Shown: piece after piece, positions 6,755 to 8,644 of the stretch | How positions within the stretch are numbered: position 1 is the stretch's first letter | How the letters are laid out: each line of letters starts with the position of its first letter | Origin: UBA1724 sp963632245 | Lineage (GTDB): Bacteria; Verrucomicrobiota; Lentisphaeria; Oligosphaerales; Oligosphaeraceae | Direction: 5' to 3' | Assembly: GCA_963632245.1 (NCBI GenBank) | Contig: CAVGTF010000102.1 | Location: forward strand, 1-8,644 | DNA length: 8,644 bases | Position numbers and translations under genes: made by a program | Notes under the pieces: generated by a model | Database searches by the model: none | What the model was told of the DNA's origin: nothing | The model's input: only the letters and a program-made list of their open reading frames with translations

Positions 6755-6831
6755 GGGCTGAACGCCCGAAGGCACTTTTCCCGTAATTCCACCCATCCAC
6801 CCATCCACAAAACCAATTTCCCGTGCAGGGG

Positions 6832-6837
6832 AAGGAG
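6832..6837 (+). promoter_or_regulatory. Shine-Dalgarno deciding the purH start
   Basis: AAGGAG lies 9 bases before the ATG at 6847. An upstream in-frame GTG at 6823 would place this site inside the gene, so the ATG is preferred. Confidence 0.8.
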
Positions 6838-6846
6838 ACTCCCACC

Positions 6847-7962
6847 ATGGCCGACACCCTCGGACGCAAAAGCTATCTGACCCAGAATAAGGGCGACTAT
6901 CCCGAAACCACCGATTTCTTCGGCATTCCCTACGTGAAGGTGGATGACCTGCGCTACGGCACCAACCCCCACCAGACCGCCGCCTACTACAAGCCCGCTT
7001 CTGCGGTGGATTGCGTCATCGGCGACATGAAGGTCCTCAAGACCGGCAAGAGCGGCCTCTCCCAGACCAACCTGGAGGACATCAGCTACTCCCTCAATAT
7101 CGTCAAGTACTTCGACAAGCCCGCTTGCGCTTGCATGAAGCATGTGAATCCCTGCGGTGCCGCCGTCGCCACCGGCTCCGATACCCTGAAGGATGTCTAC
7201 GTGAAGGCGCGCGATTGCGATCCCCGCGCCGCCTTCGGCTCCGTCATCGCCTTCAACCGCCCCGTCGACAAGGAGACCGCCCAGGAGATCATGTCCACCT
7301 TCGTGGAGTGCGTGGTGGCTCCTGCTTTTGACGAGGACGCGCTGGCGGTCTTCACCAATCCCGACGTGAAGCTCAACAAGCAGATCCGCATCCTCCAGTG
7401 CGGCGATCTGGCGAAGCTTCCCAAGTATGTGGGTGACGACGTGAGCGGCTGCCGCACCATGAAGGTGCTGGCCGATGGCTCCATCGTGGTTGCCGAGCCC
7501 CTGTTGACCAATATGCGCTCCGTGGCCGATCTGAAGATCGCCACCGCCGACAGCAAGACTCTGGGACACGTGGAGAGCACCGTCCAGGCCACCGAGCGCC
7601 AGAAGGAGGACCTCCTCACCGCGTGGTACATCAATATTTCCGTGCGCTCCAACGGCGTGGTCATGGTCAAGAATGGCGGCACCGTCTGCGTGGGCACCGG
7701 TGAGCAGGACCGCGTGGGCGCCGTGGAGAAGGCCATCGAGAAGTTCCGCAAGTACGAGGGCAAGGAAACCATCCAGGACTGCGTCATGGCATCCGATGGA
7801 TTCTTCCCCTTCTATGACGGCGTGGAAGTGGCCGCGAAGGCCGGCGTCACCGCCATCATCGCCCCCGCCGGATCCATCAAGGACGCCGAGGTCATCCAGC
7901 GCGCCAACGAGCTCGGGGTGGCACTCTATCACGCCCCCGAACGCGTCTTCTCCCACCACTAA
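6847..7962 (+). CDS. purH: Stand-alone AICAR formyltransferase (PurH C-terminal domain only)
   Basis: Transfers the formyl group of 10-formyl-tetrahydrofolate to AICAR, giving FAICAR, the penultimate step of de novo IMP synthesis in the cytoplasm. The 371 residues match only the transformylase domain of bifunctional PurH/ATIC. The motif RYGTNPHQ (residues 36-43), which opens that domain, is near the N-terminus, followed by KSGLSQTNLEDISYSLNIV, the catalytic-type Lys98-His99 in KHVNPCG, DPRAAFGSVIAFNRPVD, SNGVVMVKNGGTVCVGTGEQDR, DGFFPFYDGVEVAAKAGVTA and an HAPERVFSHH end like the PurH C-terminus. The roughly 200-residue IMP cyclohydrolase (MGS-like) domain is absent, with no remnant in the 92 bases upstream, so ring closure must be done by a separate protein. 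The gene follows the ABC transporter with no obvious promoter between them; readthrough is possible. The transformylase assignment is secure. Confidence 0.94.
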   Translation: MADTLGRKSYLTQNKGDYPETTDFFGIPYVKVDDLRYGTNPHQTAAYYKPASAVDCVIGDMKVLKTGKSGLSQTNLEDISYSLNIVKYFDKPACACMKHVNPCGAAVATGSDTLKDVYVKARDCDPRAAFGSVIAFNRPVDKETAQEIMSTFVECVVAPAFDEDALAVFTNPDVKLNKQIRILQCGDLAKLPKYVGDDVSGCRTMKVLADGSIVVAEPLLTNMRSVADLKIATADSKTLGHVESTVQATERQKEDLLTAWYINISVRSNGVVMVKNGGTVCVGTGEQDRVGAVEKAIEKFRKYEGKETIQDCVMASDGFFPFYDGVEVAAKAGVTAIIAPAGSIKDAEVIQRANELGVALYHAPERVFSHH

Positions 7963-7973
7963 AAAACAACCGT

Positions 7974-7993
7974 CGCCGCATGACCACGCGGCG
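7974..7993 (+). other. Short GC hairpin after purH
   Basis: CGCCGC (7974-7979) and GCGGCG (7988-7993) pair perfectly around an 8-base loop, starting 12 bases after the purH stop. No T run follows, so it is not a standard terminator. It shares one base with the larger hairpin that follows, so the two could compete or stack. Confidence 0.45.
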
Positions 7994-8051
7994 TCCCGCT
8001 CACTCCCTCCGGCGACACGAGGCTCCCGGAGGAGAGGGAGGAGGGCGGGAC
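7993..8051 (+). other. Large two-part hairpin between purH and the topoisomerase gene
   Basis: GTCCCGC (7993-7999) pairs with GCGGGAC (8045-8051). After a 3/4-base internal loop, CTCCCTC (8003-8009) pairs with GAGGGAG (8034-8040). The inner arms can alternatively pair as CTCCGG with CCGGAG. It may mark the end of the purH transcript or sit in the leader of the next gene; no known RNA family is recognised. Confidence 0.5.
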
Positions 8052-8126
8052 ACACACCACTACACGCGCATGCGGTGCCGCCTCTTCGCCTCCGTCTTGC
8101 GAATTTCCTGAACGCTATTGCATCCA

Positions 8127-8644
8127 ATGGTCCAAAAGAAGGACAAACCGAAGAAGAACGCCCCCGAGAGTGAGGAACCCGTCGTCGATGCGGCCGTGGA
8201 GGACGCGGCCGTTGCATCTGTGCCTGCAGAGGACTCCGATCCCATTGAAGCGGAGTCGGCGGTGGCCGAGGCGCCCGAGGCGGTGGCGGATGCCGGGGAT
8301 TCCGGGGAGGTGCCTGGGGATTCCGGGGATTCCTCCTCCGATGCCCTGCGGGATCTGTTGGAATCCAACTACATCCTCTATGCGTCTTATGTGAACAAGG
8401 ACCGCGCCATCCCCGATGTGGATGACGGACTCAAGCCCGTCCAGCGACGCATCCTCCATACTCTCCAGACCATTGACGACGGCCGCCTCCACAAGGTGAA
8501 CAGCGTGGTGGGCGAGACCATGAAGTATCACCCCCACGGCGATGCCTCCATCGGCGACGCCCTGGTGGTGCTGGCCAACAAGGGCTACTTCATTGACAAG
8601 CAGGGTAATTTCGGCAATGCGATCACGGGCGATCCGCCTGCAGC
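8127..8644 (+). CDS. parC: Type IIA topoisomerase A subunit (ParC/GyrA family), N-terminal part (3' end beyond window)
   Basis: This subunit cuts and rejoins DNA, passing a second duplex through the break with its ATPase partner (ParE/GyrB), for decatenation or supercoiling. The 172 visible residues contain an acidic, Ala-rich low-complexity tail (about 1-72) and then the conserved DNA-binding winged-helix start: SNYILYASYV, DVDDGLKPVQRRIL (98-110), KYHPHGDASIGDALV (133-147) and FIDKQGNFGNAITGDPP. The window ends just before the position expected for the catalytic tyrosine. The GDASIGDALV and FIDKQGNFGN wording resembles topoisomerase IV-type subunits of Bacteroidetes and PVC bacteria more than E. 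coli GyrA, hence parC, but a gyrA paralogue is possible. The ATG at 8127 has no Shine-Dalgarno; the frame is open upstream only to a TGA at 8109, with TTG 8118 as the only alternative there. Three copies of GGGGATTCC (8295-8333) encode Gly-Asp-Ser repeats in the tail. Confidence 0.88.
   Translation, partial: MVQKKDKPKKNAPESEEPVVDAAVEDAAVASVPAEDSDPIEAESAVAEAPEAVADAGDSGEVPGDSGDSSSDALRDLLESNYILYASYVNKDRAIPDVDDGLKPVQRRILHTLQTIDDGRLHKVNSVVGETMKYHPHGDASIGDALVVLANKGYFIDKQGNFGNAITGDPPA
8295..8333 (+). repeat. GGGGATTCC 9-base repeats within the topoisomerase N-terminal tail
   Basis: Exact copies lie at 8295-8303, 8316-8324 and 8325-8333, the last two directly adjacent. All are in frame and encode Gly-Asp-Ser. 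The unit length of 9 means copy-number slippage would change the tail without shifting the frame. Confidence 0.8.

Noticed and set aside
6755..6767. GGGC-TGAAC-GCCC hairpin directly after the ABC transporter stop, with a TTTT shortly after
   Set aside because: A 4-pair stem is too weak for a terminator, and the T run is short and displaced by several bases.
6789..6808. Tandem CCACCCAT units upstream of purH
   Set aside because: Only two and a half copies of a simple pyrimidine-rich 8-mer; probably slippage, with no supporting regulatory context.
6694..8217. 507-residue minus-strand open frame across purH
   Set aside because: It is antisense to the conserved AICAR transformylase and resembles the other low-complexity shadows.

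Overview
This window is an ordinary chromosomal housekeeping region of a bacterium with GC-rich coding sequence. It holds six protein genes. The two at the edges are cut off by the window ends, and the four between them are complete. I see no RNA genes, insertion sequences, CRISPR arrays, phage genes or attachment sites, and I do not see an undescribed multi-gene system. The most interesting signals are regulatory and compositional.

Organism: AdhE points to a fermentative, probably anaerobic lifestyle. The GyrA/ParC-type protein at the right edge carries a motif around FIDKQGNFGN that I associate with the second topoisomerase A subunit of Chlamydiae, Verrucomicrobia and Lentisphaerae. The AICAR transformylase is a single-domain protein, not the usual bifunctional PurH. 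Together these weakly suggest the PVC superphylum (Verrucomicrobia, Lentisphaerae or Kiritimatiellae-like), perhaps from a gut or rumen. This is inference from remembered family sequences, not from a search.

Layout: On the minus strand, 1-1306 is the N-terminal acetaldehyde-dehydrogenase half of adhE, read leftwards out of the window. A 304-base divergent intergenic region follows (1307-1610). It has a candidate promoter for each side and, between them, five copies of TTGTC in 47 bases. All other genes lie on the plus strand: recJ (1611-3446), a hairpin (3475-3505), a DegT-family PLP sugar aminotransferase (3572-4684), an MsbA-like ABC half-transporter with a large extracytoplasmic insertion (4706-6754), a stand-alone AICAR formyltransferase, purH (6847-7962), a leader with two tandem hairpins (7974-8051), and the start of a topoisomerase IV/gyrase A subunit gene (8127 to window end).

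How the genes relate: The aminotransferase and ABC transporter are 21 bases apart and very likely cotranscribed. A sugar-nucleotide aminotransferase next to a lipid-flippase-type exporter suggests a step in making and exporting a surface glycan or lipid-linked amino sugar. The remaining genes belong to separate processes: fermentation/NADH reoxidation, DNA repair, purine synthesis and chromosome decatenation.
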